38,370 nucleotides of DNA, taken from positions 7,954,145-7,992,514 of the forward strand of contig NZ_JAINUL010000001.1 in assembly GCF_020639365.1 (NCBI RefSeq), given 5' to 3'. The notes under the pieces are model-generated. The model made no database searches. It was not told the DNA's origin and worked only from the letters and a program-made list of their open reading frames with translations. Each line of letters opens with the position of its first letter. Positions within the stretch are counted from its first letter, which is position 1. Shown here in pieces: positions 16,639 through 25,083 of this stretch. Both the position numbers and the translations under genes were made by a program. The stretch comes from Streptomyces flavotricini (GTDB taxonomy: Bacteria > Actinomycetota > Actinomycetes > Streptomycetales > Streptomycetaceae).

Positions 16639-17740
16639 TCAGCCGCGCCGCCGCCACTCCTCCGCCAGCAGGCCGTAGGAGCGGACCCGGTCCGCGTGCC
16701 GGTGCGTGATCGTCGTGATCAGCAGTTCGTCGGCGCCCGTCGCCTCCTGCAGCCGGTCCAGACGGTCGGCGACGGTGCGGGCCGAGCCCACGAACTGCGT
16801 TTCCACCCGGTCCGCCACCAGCTCGCGGTCGTCCTCCGACCAGGGGAGGGCGCGTGCCTCGGCCGGCGTGGGATAGGGGATCGCGCCCTCGGCCGTGCGG
16901 ACGCTCCGTACCCAGGGCGCGTAGCCGGCGGCCAGCTCGCGGGCCGTCGCGTCGTCCTGCGCGACCACCACGTCGGCGGAGACCGTCACGTAGGGCCGGT
17001 CCAGCTCCGCCGAGGGCTTGAAGGCGGCCCGGTACCCTTCGGCGGCCTCCAGTACGGTGGCCGGGCTGACGTGGTAATTCGCCGCGAAGCGCAGCCCGTT
17101 GCGGCCCGCCGTCTCCGCGCTCACCCCACCGCTGCTGCCCAGGATCCACACCTGTACGTCGGCTCCCTCACCGGGGACGGCGTGCGCAGCCACACCCTCC
17201 GGCGTCCGGTACTCGCCGCGCAGCAGCGCGAGGACGTCGTCGACCTGTTCGGAGTAGTCCTGCGGCCGTGCGCCGGGCAGGTTCAGCAGCTTCTGCTGGA
17301 GCGCCACCCGCGGATGGCCCAGCAGATGGGCGAAGGAGAACCGGTCGGGGATGCGCAGCCCGTTCGGGGTGTGGCCGTCGAGGACCGGGGTGGCCGGGAC
17401 CGGCGCGGGCTGCACCGCGGGCTCACCTTCGCCCTCCGCCGGGCGGCTCCGCTGCGGCGGCCCCGCCGAGCGGCTCAGGCCCAGGTCCAGGCGGCCGGGG
17501 TGCAGCGCGTCGATGAGGCCGAACTCCTCCACCGTCGACAGCGCGGTGCGGTGCCCGAGCTGGACGGCGCCGGAGCCGATCCGGATGGTGCTGGTGGCCG
17601 ACGCGGTCAGGGCCAGGACCACCGCCGGGGAGGTCCCGGCGACGCCCGGATTGAGGTGGTGCTCGGCGAACCAGTAGCGCGCGTAGCCGAACTCCTCGGT
17701 ACGGCGGGCCAGGTCGATGCTGTTGGTGTCGGCGGCCGAA
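16639..17740 (-). pseudogene. 5'-truncated LLM flavin monooxygenase (MsnO8-type)
   Basis: From about 17740 to the stop at 16639 the frame encodes a luciferase-like protein lacking only its first 20-25 residues. It begins SAADTNSIDLARR, then RYWFAEHHLNPGVAG, IRIGSGAVQLGHRTALS, LHPGRLDLGLSRS and finally LLITTITHRHADRVRSYGLL. These are marks of the MsnO8-like LLM class, which normally starts with a short strand (VLDLxPV) that is missing here. The frame continues upstream into the start of a different LLM gene, but in another reading frame. GTG 17622 would give a 327-residue protein lacking the first barrel strands, so activity is doubtful. Confidence 0.75.
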
Positions 17741-18175
17741 GTGCCGTTCCTCGTGCGGCAGTCCGGAGACCTGTACGTGCAGGCCGGCGCGGCCGCGGCT
17801 GACGTGGTCGAGGGTGGCCACGGCCTTGGAGACGTGGAAGGGCTCGGTGTGGGTCGCGGTCACGGCCCCCACCAGCCCGATGCGGCGGGTCAGCGGAGCC
17901 ACCCGGGCGGCGGTGAGCACCGCGTCGAGCCGGCCGCGGACCCGGTCCGTGCGCTCGTCGTGACCGCCCGGGGAGGAGGACTGGAGGGCGAGCCCGTCCT
18001 CGAAGGTCACGAAGTCGAGCAGCCCGGCTTCGGCCTCCGCGACGAGGCCGGCCCAGTAGCGGGCGGTGAACAGCTCGGCGGGCCGGGCACCCGGCTCGCG
18101 CCAGGCGGCCGGGTGCCCGCCCGCGCCGTCCAGCGAGACGGCGAGGTGCAGCGGCGCGCAATCGGGTACGGGCAT
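17731..18175 (-). pseudogene. 3'-truncated LLM flavin monooxygenase (NtaA/DszA-type)
   Basis: ATG 18175, behind GGAAGGCG, opens a frame of about 148 residues. They match the start of the large NtaA/SnaA/DszA-like LLM class: PLHLAVSLDGAGGHPAAWRE, PAELFTARYWAGLVAEAE, DRVRGRLDAVLTAARVAPL, THTEPFHVSKAVATLDHVS and LPHEERHFGRR. Proteins of this class are usually 350-450 residues. Here family sequence stops at about 17735 and the next bases belong to the interior of a different LLM gene in another frame. Reading through gives nonsense until a stop at 17423. A deletion between two neighbouring LLM genes explains this best. Confidence 0.72.
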
Positions 18176-18304
18176 GGTGCATTACGCCTTCCTGATCGGC
18201 GTGCGAAAAAGAGGAGGCCGATGCGGGCGGGCGAATTCGACCCGTCATCAATTTCTCCCGAAAAACGCTACGCCCGACGGCCGTGCCATTCAAGGGCGGC
18301 AATA

Positions 18305-18930
18305 TTAAGAGAACTTGGCGGTCGTGTTGCCCGGCCCGCCGGGCGCCCGTACGGCCATGAACGAGGGGCGCCGGCGCAGGGTGAAGCCGATCGACTCGTA
18401 GAGCCGGATCGCGCCGGTGTTGCTCGCGGCCGTGTGCAGGAAGGGGGTCTCGCCCCGCTCCCGGATGCCCGCCGCCACGGCGCGTACAAGTCGCGTCGCC
18501 AGGCCGCGCCCCCGGTGCCGGGGGTGGGTGCAGACCGCGCTGATCTCGGTCCAGCCGGGTGGCCGCAGCCGCTCGCCGGCCATCGCGATCAGCCGGCCCC
18601 GGTGCCGGATGCCGAGGTACGTGCCCAGCTCGACGGTGCGGGGCAGGAACGGCCCGGGCTTCGTCAGCGAGATCAGGGCGAGGATCTCGGGAACGTCCGC
18701 CGGGCTCAGCCTGACGGCGTCCGGCGCGGCCTCGGCGCGCAGTGCGGTGTCGACGAGTGGGACCCCGGGGACGGCGCCGGCGGTCTCCCACCCCTCGGGC
18801 GGGCTCAGCACCCCCGCGAGCGGGGCCGTCCCGCCTTGCCCGAGGAGCCCGCGGGTCGGCCCAGGAACGGAGGTCGGCCGGGTCCGCGAGGGCGGCCCAG
18901 GGGGAGACGTCCGGGCGGGCCTTGCCGGTC
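18305..18930 (-). pseudogene. GNAT acetyltransferase, truncated and frameshifted
   Basis: The C-terminal two thirds is a good GNAT domain: KPGPFLPRTVELGTYLGIRH, the acetyl-CoA loop HPRHRGRGLATRLV, and ASNTGAIRLYESIGFTLRRR. Its N-terminal part (DVSPWAALADPADLRSWADP) lies in a different frame from about 18930 to 18840. A one-base shift near 18840 joins it to LGQGGTAPLAGVLSPPEGWE. The usual first 30 or so residues are absent. With the fused LLM genes this marks a decaying operon. Confidence 0.65.
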
Positions 18931-19004
18931 GGCGGTGCCGCGGGCACCGCCGGAACCTGTTGGCGTCGGGGAAGTACTTGACCGTGATGTCCTTGCCCGC
19001 GCCG

Positions 19005-19160
19005 GTCAGCAGCCCGTGGCCGGCCTGGGCGACCAGGACCAGCACGACGGCGCCGCCGATGCACCGGGCGGGGCGGCGCAGCGGGAGCACCCGCTCGGCC
19101 GGACCCGGAGGTCGGGGCGGGCCGGCGGGTGCGGCGCGGACGATCGATTCACTCAAGGAC
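19005..19160 (-). pseudogene. Possible N-terminal scrap of an ABC transporter permease
   Basis: A minus-strand frame reads ESIVRAAPAGPP, VLPLRRPARCIGGAVV and LVLVAQAGHGLLT: a charged loop then one membrane helix. This is how amino-acid ABC permeases often begin, but no other helix follows. The open frame runs into the GNAT remnant. It is a guess from one helix and position. Confidence 0.25.
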
Positions 19161-19289
19161 CCGAGACCAGCTTCGATAAGGCCGAGAATCGATGTCAACG
19201 GCCCCGATATCGATGGCCACACAACCGCGTTCGCTTTTCATACACCGTGCACAAAACACCGGAGATTGAAATGAAAAGAGGGCTTCCGT

Positions 19290-20399
19290 TCACAGCCAGG
19301 GAATCTCGTGGGCGGCGTAGCGGTAGGCCCGGAAGACGGAGTTCTGCGCCCCGGCCGAGGACTCCAGGCCCACCCCGTCGCCGAAGGAGCGGAACTGCGG
19401 GACCACGAACTCCCACACCACCTCCCCGCCCGGGGTCACCTCGAAGAGCCGCCCGAAGGAGCCCTCGGCGATGAAGGTGTTTCCGTTCGGCAGGCGCTGC
19501 GCGCTGGACATGTAGGGGCTGTAGAAGTTCTGCGGCGGGTTGTCCTCGTACGACCACACCTCCTCGCCCGTGCGCGGGTCGAGCTCCAGCACCCGCGAGT
19601 ACGGCACGGACGTGGTGTCGCGGTAGGTGCCGTTGTCGAAGACCAGGACGGTGCCGCCGGGCAGCTCGTGCGGGTGGTGCTGCTGTGCCAGTACGTCGGG
19701 GCCGATCAGCCACTGCACCGAGCCGTCGGTGCGGTCGATGGAAACGGTCGTCGACGCGCTGCGGAAGCCCACCACGACCGAACCGTCGGCCCGCTCGTTG
19801 ACCGTATTGGCCATCGGCCAGTGGTTGCGGGCGAAGTGACGGTTCAGCACCACCTCCCGCGGGTCCAGGTGCTCGATCGCGGCCCAGCGCCACACCACCT
19901 CGCCGTCCCAGGTCAGCTCGTAGACGACATCGCCGTAGATCACACCGCCCGGGGCCTCCGAGCCGGGGATGCCGCCCCGGATCCGGGCCGCGTCGGCCGG
20001 GTCGAGCGGCTCGACGACGGCGATGAGCAGGTTGCCGTTGCGCAGCACCGTGGCGTCGTGGTGGTGGAAGGGGTGCCGGGCCTCGCGCAGCACCGTGGAG
20101 TCGGGGGCGAGCTCCTGGAAGATGCCGCCGTGGTAGACGTCCCAGATGGGGAAGAGGGTCGGCCCGCTCGTGTCCTTCGCCGCGTAGAAGAGGTTGCCGT
20201 TCGGCAGGATCTGCGCCTGACGGCCGGGCGGATGGGGGGAGGTCCAGGTGTGTGCGGGCCGGCCCTCGATGTCGACGAGGTGGATCTCCCCGGCGCTGGT
20301 GATCGGCGTGTAGAGCGTGTAGCCGCCGTGGCTGCGCTCGGGGTCGTAGGCGATCAGGCCGACGCCGCGGCGGCGCAGGGTGTTCTGTTCGACGGTCAT
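19290..20399 (-). CDS. Arylsulfotransferase (ASST)-family protein
   Basis: The 369-residue protein is built of repeated beta-propeller blades with the ASST hallmarks: GRQAQILPNGNLFYAA, HHHDATVLRNGNLLIAVVEP, HFARNHWPMANTV, QHHPHELPGGTVLVFDNGTY and AQRLPNGNTFIAEGSFGRLF. Members move or release sulfate from aryl sulfate esters; the conserved His in HHHD and in QHHPHE are candidate catalytic residues. No signal peptide is visible, unlike the periplasmic Gram-negative enzymes. AGGAGAT lies just upstream of ATG 20399. It is the last gene of the permease-ATPase-binding-protein operon, 31 bases after the binding protein, which suggests a role in freeing or storing sulfur from imported sulfonates or sulfate esters. 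Confidence 0.85.
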   Translation of the reverse strand: MTVEQNTLRRRGVGLIAYDPERSHGGYTLYTPITSAGEIHLVDIEGRPAHTWTSPHPPGRQAQILPNGNLFYAAKDTSGPTLFPIWDVYHGGIFQELAPDSTVLREARHPFHHHDATVLRNGNLLIAVVEPLDPADAARIRGGIPGSEAPGGVIYGDVVYELTWDGEVVWRWAAIEHLDPREVVLNRHFARNHWPMANTVNERADGSVVVGFRSASTTVSIDRTDGSVQWLIGPDVLAQQHHPHELPGGTVLVFDNGTYRDTTSVPYSRVLELDPRTGEEVWSYEDNPPQNFYSPYMSSAQRLPNGNTFIAEGSFGRLFEVTPGGEVVWEFVVPQFRSFGDGVGLESSAGAQNSVFRAYRYAAHEIPWL

Positions 20400-20430
20400 G
20401 GTGATCTCCTGGAAAGGGGAAGAGGCGGGG

Positions 20431-21432
20431 TCAGCGGAGGGTCACGGCGGCCGGGTCGGCGGCCGTCAGGGGAGCGGGGTCCAGGTGGCCGCGGATCACG
20501 GCGCCGTCGGCGGCGCCGGGCAGCTTCTGAGCGGTTTTGGCCCAGGCGGCCTCCTGCGTCAGCTCGGTGAGCAACTCGGGGGAGAGGGTGGCGCCGTAGG
20601 CGTAGCGGGGCTGGAAGGCGTCGACGTACGAAGCCTGCAGGGCGCCCTTGGACTGGGCGAGCACGGCCCGGCGCGCACCGGCCGGGTCGGCGGCGAGCTC
20701 GCGCTGGGCGCGCAGCAGGGTGCGGACCACCGCGGTGGTGGTCTTCTCGTCCGCCGAAGGGCCGGCGATCAGGAGGGTCCTGGCGGTGTAGCCGGTGAAG
20801 GCCACCTCCGCGTACCGTTCCCCGAGCGCGGTGCGCGCCGCGTCGTAGAAGCTGGGGAAGGTGACGCCGGCGTCGATGTCGCCGCGGGCCAGGGCCGGGG
20901 TCACCTGGTTCGGCGCGAGGTTCACCACCGTCACGTCGCTGGCCGACAGGGCGGCCGAGGCCAGCATGCGGGACAGCGCGTACTCCACGTTGGTGCCCTG
21001 AGGGACGCCGACCTTGCGGTCCTTGAGCGCGGCGAGGCCGGTGACGCCCCGGTCGGTGCGGGTCAGCAGGCGCCAGTCGGTGAACCGGGACAGGTCGGCG
21101 ACGATCCGCAGCTCGCGGCCGCCCAGCGCGGCCGTCACGGCGGGCAGGTCGCCCACGACTCCGAGCTGCGCCTGTCCGCCGAGCACCGCGTTCAGGGCGT
21201 CGCGGCCGGTGGGCTGGGTGGTGACGGAGGCGGCGACGTCCCCGTCGGTCCACAGGCCGCGCTCCTGCGCGAGGTAGACGGGCGCGCCGCCGAGTTGGTC
21301 GCTGGCGGCGATGGTGACGGACGGGCGTGCGCCGCCGGCGGTACGGGCGGCGGATCCGTCGGAGCAGGCCGTCGTGACGGCGGCGAGCAGGGCGGCCAGG
21401 AGCGCGGCGGCCACCGCGCGGGGTCTGGACAT
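20431..21432 (-). CDS. ABC substrate-binding lipoprotein, sulfonate/taurine/nitrate type
   Basis: The 333-residue lipoprotein should capture its ligand outside the membrane for the adjacent permease and ATPase. Residues 1-23 form a lipoprotein signal with lipobox VTTAC, so Cys23 would be acylated. The mature part has the SsuA/TauA-like layout: VTIAASDQLGGAPVYLAQER, GQAQLGVVGDLPAVTAAL and GVPQGTNVEYALSRMLASA. AAGGA lies about 13 bases before ATG 21432. The four genes run on one strand with short gaps. Ligand by family: aliphatic sulfonate, taurine or sulfate ester; nitrate- or thiamine-precursor-type binding cannot be excluded. Confidence 0.85.
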   Translation of the reverse strand: MSRPRAVAAALLAALLAAVTTACSDGSAARTAGGARPSVTIAASDQLGGAPVYLAQERGLWTDGDVAASVTTQPTGRDALNAVLGGQAQLGVVGDLPAVTAALGGRELRIVADLSRFTDWRLLTRTDRGVTGLAALKDRKVGVPQGTNVEYALSRMLASAALSASDVTVVNLAPNQVTPALARGDIDAGVTFPSFYDAARTALGERYAEVAFTGYTARTLLIAGPSADEKTTTAVVRTLLRAQRELAADPAGARRAVLAQSKGALQASYVDAFQPRYAYGATLSPELLTELTQEAAWAKTAQKLPGAADGAVIRGHLDPAPLTAADPAAVTLR

Positions 21433-21479
21433 GGGAGAGCGGTCCTTCCGGGAGCGGGGCAGGTCGGGGGTACGGCGGG

Positions 21480-22205
21480 TCATCCGGTGGGCAGGGAGTG
21501 GAGGTGACGGGCGATCAGGGCTCGCAGATCGGGGTCCGGCGGCCCCTCGGGCACGGCGTGGTCGGCCAGCACCCGGCCGGGGGTTCCGCCGAGGACGACG
21601 ACGCGCTGGGCGAGGGCCAGGGCCTCGTCGATGTCGTGGGTGACGAACAGCACGGTGGTGCCGCGGCGCTGCCACAACTCCCTCAGCAGGGCCTGCATCC
21701 GGGTCCGGGTGAGGGTGTCGAGGGCTCCGAACGGCTCGTCCAGCAGCAGGACTTCGGGCTCGGCCGCCAGGGCGCGGGCGAGGGCCACCCGCTGCTGCAT
21801 GCCGCCCGACAGCTGGGCCGGGTACTTCTCGGCGCCCTGGGCGAGACCGACCTCGGCGAGCGCGGCCAGTGCGCGCCGGCGGCGCTCCCCGCGGGGCAGG
21901 CCGAGCCGCTTGAGCGCGAACTCGACGTTGCCGCGGGCCGTGCGCCAGGGGAACAGGGCGTAGTGCTGGAAGACCACGCCCCGGTCCGGGCCCGGTTCGC
22001 GCACCGGGGCGGAACCCGTCGTCACCCGGCCGCCGTCCGGCACGACGAAACCGGCCACCGAGCCCAGGACGGTGGACTTCCCGCAGCCGCTGGGGCCCAG
22101 CAGGGCGGTGAACGAGCCGGCGGGCAGGTCCAGGTCCAGGGAGTCCAGCACGGACGTGCCCCCGTACCCGACGGACACCTCCTCCAGCAGCACCCGTTGG
22201 CTCAT
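21480..22205 (-). CDS. ABC transporter ATP-binding protein, sulfonate/taurine/nitrate type
   Basis: This 241-residue nucleotide-binding subunit shows Walker A GPSGCGKST, the Q-loop VFQHYALFPW, signature LSGGMQQRVALARAL, Walker B VLLLDEPFGALD and the switch His in FVTHDIDEAL. It is of the SsuB/TauB/NrtD class. Its ATG overlaps the permease stop by 4 bases (ATGA), so the pair is co-translated. It energises import with the permease at 22202-22981. Confidence 0.93.
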   Translation of the reverse strand: MSQRVLLEEVSVGYGGTSVLDSLDLDLPAGSFTALLGPSGCGKSTVLGSVAGFVVPDGGRVTTGSAPVREPGPDRGVVFQHYALFPWRTARGNVEFALKRLGLPRGERRRRALAALAEVGLAQGAEKYPAQLSGGMQQRVALARALAAEPEVLLLDEPFGALDTLTRTRMQALLRELWQRRGTTVLFVTHDIDEALALAQRVVVLGGTPGRVLADHAVPEGPPDPDLRALIARHLHSLPTG

Positions 22206-22981
22206 GACGCGCTCCAGTGCACGAACCGGCGGCCGATCCCGGCCAGCACCAGGTCCACGGCCACACCGAGCAGTCCGAGTACGAGCAGGCCCGCGAACAT
22301 CCGGTCCACGCGCAGGAACTGGCCGTCCACCTGGAGCCGGTACGCCAACCCGCTGTCCGCGCCGCCCAGTTCTGCCGCCACCAGGGCGAGCAGCGCCACC
22401 GAGGCGCCGTAGCGCAGTGCCGCGAGCAGGGCGGGAGCGGCGGCCGGCAGGAGCACCTCGGTGAACCGCCGGTGCAGCGGCGCCCCCAGCGTGCGGGCCG
22501 CCCGCAGGTGGGAGACGGGCACCCGGGAAACCCCGTCGTGCACGTACAGCCAGACCGCGAGCAGCACGGCGTACGCGATGAGCAGGCGCTTCGCGGTCTC
22601 TCCGATGCCGAACCAGGCCGTCGCCAGCGGCACCAGTGCGATCGCCGGGATCGGCCGGAGGAAGGAGACCAGCGGGGTGACGGCGGCCGACAGTCGCGGC
22701 AGGTAGCCGGTGGCGAAGCCGAGCGCGCTCCCGATCAGGGCGCCGAGCGCGAATCCCTGCCCCGCGCGGGTCAGGCTGGCGGCCACGTCGGAGGCGAGCA
22801 GGCCGCTGCGGGCGCTGCCGGCGAGCGCGGCGGCGGTCTCGGCGGGCGTGGGCAGCAGTCCCGGAGCCACCGCGCCGGACCAGGCGGTCAGGGACCACAG
22901 GGCGAGCACCGCGCCGGCCGCGCCCAGGGCGGGGCCGAGCCGGCCACGGGTCCGACTCGCGGGTGAGGGGGTGGAGTACAC
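22202..22981 (-). CDS. ABC transporter permease, sulfonate/taurine/nitrate type
   Basis: The 259-residue permease has about six helices and the BPD-transp-1 coupling segment: AARTLGAPLHRRFTEVLLPA, whose EAA-like loop meets the ATPase. LRPIPAIALVPLATAWFGIG is the SsuC/TauC family signature. GTG 22981 follows GAGGAG at about 7 bases. First gene of the operon; its promoter must lie in or next to the 37-bp palindrome at 23008-23044. Confidence 0.9.
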   Translation of the reverse strand: MYSTPSPASRTRGRLGPALGAAGAVLALWSLTAWSGAVAPGLLPTPAETAAALAGSARSGLLASDVAASLTRAGQGFALGALIGSALGFATGYLPRLSAAVTPLVSFLRPIPAIALVPLATAWFGIGETAKRLLIAYAVLLAVWLYVHDGVSRVPVSHLRAARTLGAPLHRRFTEVLLPAAAPALLAALRYGASVALLALVAAELGGADSGLAYRLQVDGQFLRVDRMFAGLLVLGLLGVAVDLVLAGIGRRFVHWSAS

Positions 22982-23007
22982 GGGGTGGCTCCTCGTCGGT
23001 TCGGTGA

Positions 23008-23044
23008 TTCATAAGCGAGGTCAATAATTGACGACGCTTATGAA
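23008..23044. promoter_or_regulatory. 37-bp nested palindrome operator between the ABC operon and its regulator
   Basis: TTCATAAGCG (23008-23017) is mirrored by CGCTTATGAA (23035-23044). Inside, GTCAAT-A-ATTGAC (23020-23032) is a second perfect dyad. Both share the same centre (23026), so 16 of 18 base pairs are symmetric over 37 bp. It is far more A/T-rich than its surroundings. It lies 27 bases before the permease start and 74 bases before the regulator, the position expected for shared repression. Confidence 0.8.
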
Positions 23045-23117
23045 GGGCGTGTTTCAGCAGTGCGAAACGTCCCGGGACCCCCCGGCCCGCGATCAGGCAT
23101 GCGGTACGTTCACCAGC

Positions 23118-23687
23118 GTGTCTCGCCCCGAACCCACACCCGAAGCGATCGAGGTCGGACGGGTGATACGCGCCTGCCGCAAGCAACGCGGAGTCTCCAT
23201 GGCCGTACTCGCCACCCGCTCGGGCCTCTCCCAGCCCTTCCTCAGCCAGCTCGAACGCGGACTCGCCACGCCCAGCCTCAGCTCGATCTACCGGATCGCC
23301 GAGGCCCTGGACGTCACGCCCGGCACCTTCCTCAGGCCGCCGGGCCGCCCCGGCACGGTCAGTCACGAGGCCGACCCGCAGGTGATCCGGGTGGAGGAGA
23401 CCGCCGGACAGGTCGCGCGGGTCCTCATCCCCGGCGGGCGCAGCGGGGTGATGGAGGCCTACGAGCACCACTTCGAGCCGGGGCGCGGCGAACGGGGCTG
23501 GTTCCAGCACCCCGGAGAGGACTTCCTCTACGTCCTGGAGGGCGAGATCGTCCTGGAGGTCGAGGGGGAGGAGCCGCTGACGCTGCGCGCCGGCCAGAGC
23601 GCCCACCACCGCGGCGAACTCCCGCACCGCTGCCGCCTGTCGGGGCCGGCCGCCGCCCGTACCCTGCTGGTCATCGCGAACGCCTGA
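23118..23687 (+). CDS. XRE-family regulator with C-terminal cupin domain
   Basis: The 189-residue protein has an XRE helix-turn-helix (residues about 12-70: IRACRKQRGVSMAVLATRSG, then SQPFLSQLERGLATPSLSSI) and a cupin sensor domain (about 100-185: HPGEDFLYVLEGEIVLEVEG then HRGELPHRC). Such proteins sense small molecules in the cupin and often control amino-acid, sulfur or polyamine genes. GTG 23118 is preferred because the family starts here; TACGTT (23105-23110) lies 7 bases before it, so a leaderless transcript is plausible. The frame extends to 23028 without domain content. It is divergent from the sulfonate-type operon and is its most likely regulator. Confidence 0.88.
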   Translation: MSRPEPTPEAIEVGRVIRACRKQRGVSMAVLATRSGLSQPFLSQLERGLATPSLSSIYRIAEALDVTPGTFLRPPGRPGTVSHEADPQVIRVEETAGQVARVLIPGGRSGVMEAYEHHFEPGRGERGWFQHPGEDFLYVLEGEIVLEVEGEEPLTLRAGQSAHHRGELPHRCRLSGPAAARTLLVIANA

Positions 23688-23700
23688 CCCGCCTACCCGC

Positions 23701-24588
23701 CTATGTGCGGAGGGTGTCGTCCGACCGGAGCGCGGTGCGGACGCCCGTGACCACCACGGCGATCAGGCACAGGGCGATGACGGTCTCGGCCCAGAGGAAG
23801 GCGAACCAGTCCAGCACGCAGCCGATCGGGGGCGTGCCGGGGGCGGTGTTGCGGAACGCCGCCAGGGCGAACAGGGTGGCGGCCATCCAGGCGAGCGCCG
23901 GCCAGACCAGGCCCTCGCCGCGGGTCGTCAGGTACCAGGCGCCGATGAGCACGGCCGCCGCCAGCGCCCACATCACGACCATCATGAAGACCGCGAAGAC
24001 GATCAGGCTGCCCGACCGGGCCAGCTCCAGCGCCAGCGCGGCCTCCTGCCGGTCGGGGAAGGGTGTCGCGGTGACCGAGAAGAGCGTGTCGTTGTTGGAG
24101 AACAGCATCCGCACCGGAACCTGCTTGCCGTCCACCAGCGCCCGGAACCCGATGCCGGTCTCGTAGGTGTCGAACGGGTAGTCGCTGACCGATCCGCCCG
24201 TCATCGCGACCTGTACGTCTCTGGTCGCGGCCCTCTCGTGCGCCTTGAACTCCAGGTCGCCGAGGGTCGCCGCGGAGGTCTGGAGGCTGAGATCGGCCAC
24301 CGGGGCGCTCTCCTCTTCCTCGCCCAGGGTCCCGCGCGGGGTGACCCGGACCCGCAGCAGCAGCTCTCTGGCCGCGGCGTCGACGCGTTGGACGGTGGCC
24401 TCGACGTCCACCCGGTCGGCGGCCGAGGATCCGGCCGTGTGGACCGTGTCGATCGCCTGACGTTCGGTGAACTGCAGCCACGACCCCACGGACACCGCCA
24501 CCACGATCAGGATCGCCAGGGGGAGCAGGACCGGCAGGAGCGAGGCCCTGGAGCGGCCTTGGCGGGGCGGGTGCGAGGGTGGGGCCAT
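23701..24588 (-). CDS. DUF4436-family membrane protein
   Basis: The 295-residue protein has an N-terminal membrane helix (residues 15-38), an extracytoplasmic beta domain of about 150 residues (DVEATVQRVDAAARELLLRV ... SDYPFDTYETGIGF) and three closely spaced helices near the C-terminus (about 190-285). This is the DUF4436 layout. GGAG lies 6 bases before ATG 24588. The function is unknown; a cell-envelope role is likely from topology only. Confidence 0.8.
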   Translation of the reverse strand: MAPPSHPPRQGRSRASLLPVLLPLAILIVVAVSVGSWLQFTERQAIDTVHTAGSSAADRVDVEATVQRVDAAARELLLRVRVTPRGTLGEEEESAPVADLSLQTSAATLGDLEFKAHERAATRDVQVAMTGGSVSDYPFDTYETGIGFRALVDGKQVPVRMLFSNNDTLFSVTATPFPDRQEAALALELARSGSLIVFAVFMMVVMWALAAAVLIGAWYLTTRGEGLVWPALAWMAATLFALAAFRNTAPGTPPIGCVLDWFAFLWAETVIALCLIAVVVTGVRTALRSDDTLRT

Positions 24589-25083
24589 GGTGACTCCGAC
24601 GAGGTGAGGTGGCCGTGGTGCGATCCTCGTCGACCGGGCCGGCGATCCTCCGCATCCGGGCGCGCGTGTCGGCGCCGACGGGCGGCTCCCGCCGTCCCGG
24701 CCGCGAGGGGAGGCGGTGGAGTCGTTGCTGATCATCGCGAAGGTGAACCGGGGGAACAGCTGTGCCTTGCCGGCCGCACGTCCCGCCGTGGCATGCGGTT
24801 TCAGCGGCGCCTGGACGGTGAGCCCGAAGAGCGCCCTTGTGGAGGAAGGGTGCGGAGGCCAAGGTGCTCAAACGTTTCAACTGCGCCTCAGAAGTCTGAA
24901 TTGGGACATCAGGGCATGAATTTCGGTCGCGCGCGGCCGAAGTGATTGCAGGGTGCATCGACTGCGCGGGAACCTCGATGTGCAACCGCGAAGGCCGCTG
25001 GACGGCTCGTCGCGGTGCCGGTGGTCGACGTGCCCGTGGGCGCGCGGCTGCCTTTCCCGCTCGATTCCCGTGAAGGAGAGATC
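24589..25083. other. 495-base region without a convincing gene
   Basis: No frame here has a credible protein. TTGCA (24946-24950) plus GGTGCATCGA (24952-24961) faces TCGATGTGCAA (24975-24985), an imperfect dyad about 100 bases before the crystallin-like gene that could be regulatory. A weak stem TTCGG/CCGAA lies at 24922-24941. AAGGAG (25073-25078) is the ribosome site of the next gene. Confidence 0.4.

Noticed and set aside
17607..19064. 485-codon minus-strand frame
   Set aside because: It passes through pieces of LLM and GNAT sequence in the wrong frames. Only a short part (about 18840-18930) is meaningful and is described with the GNAT remnant.
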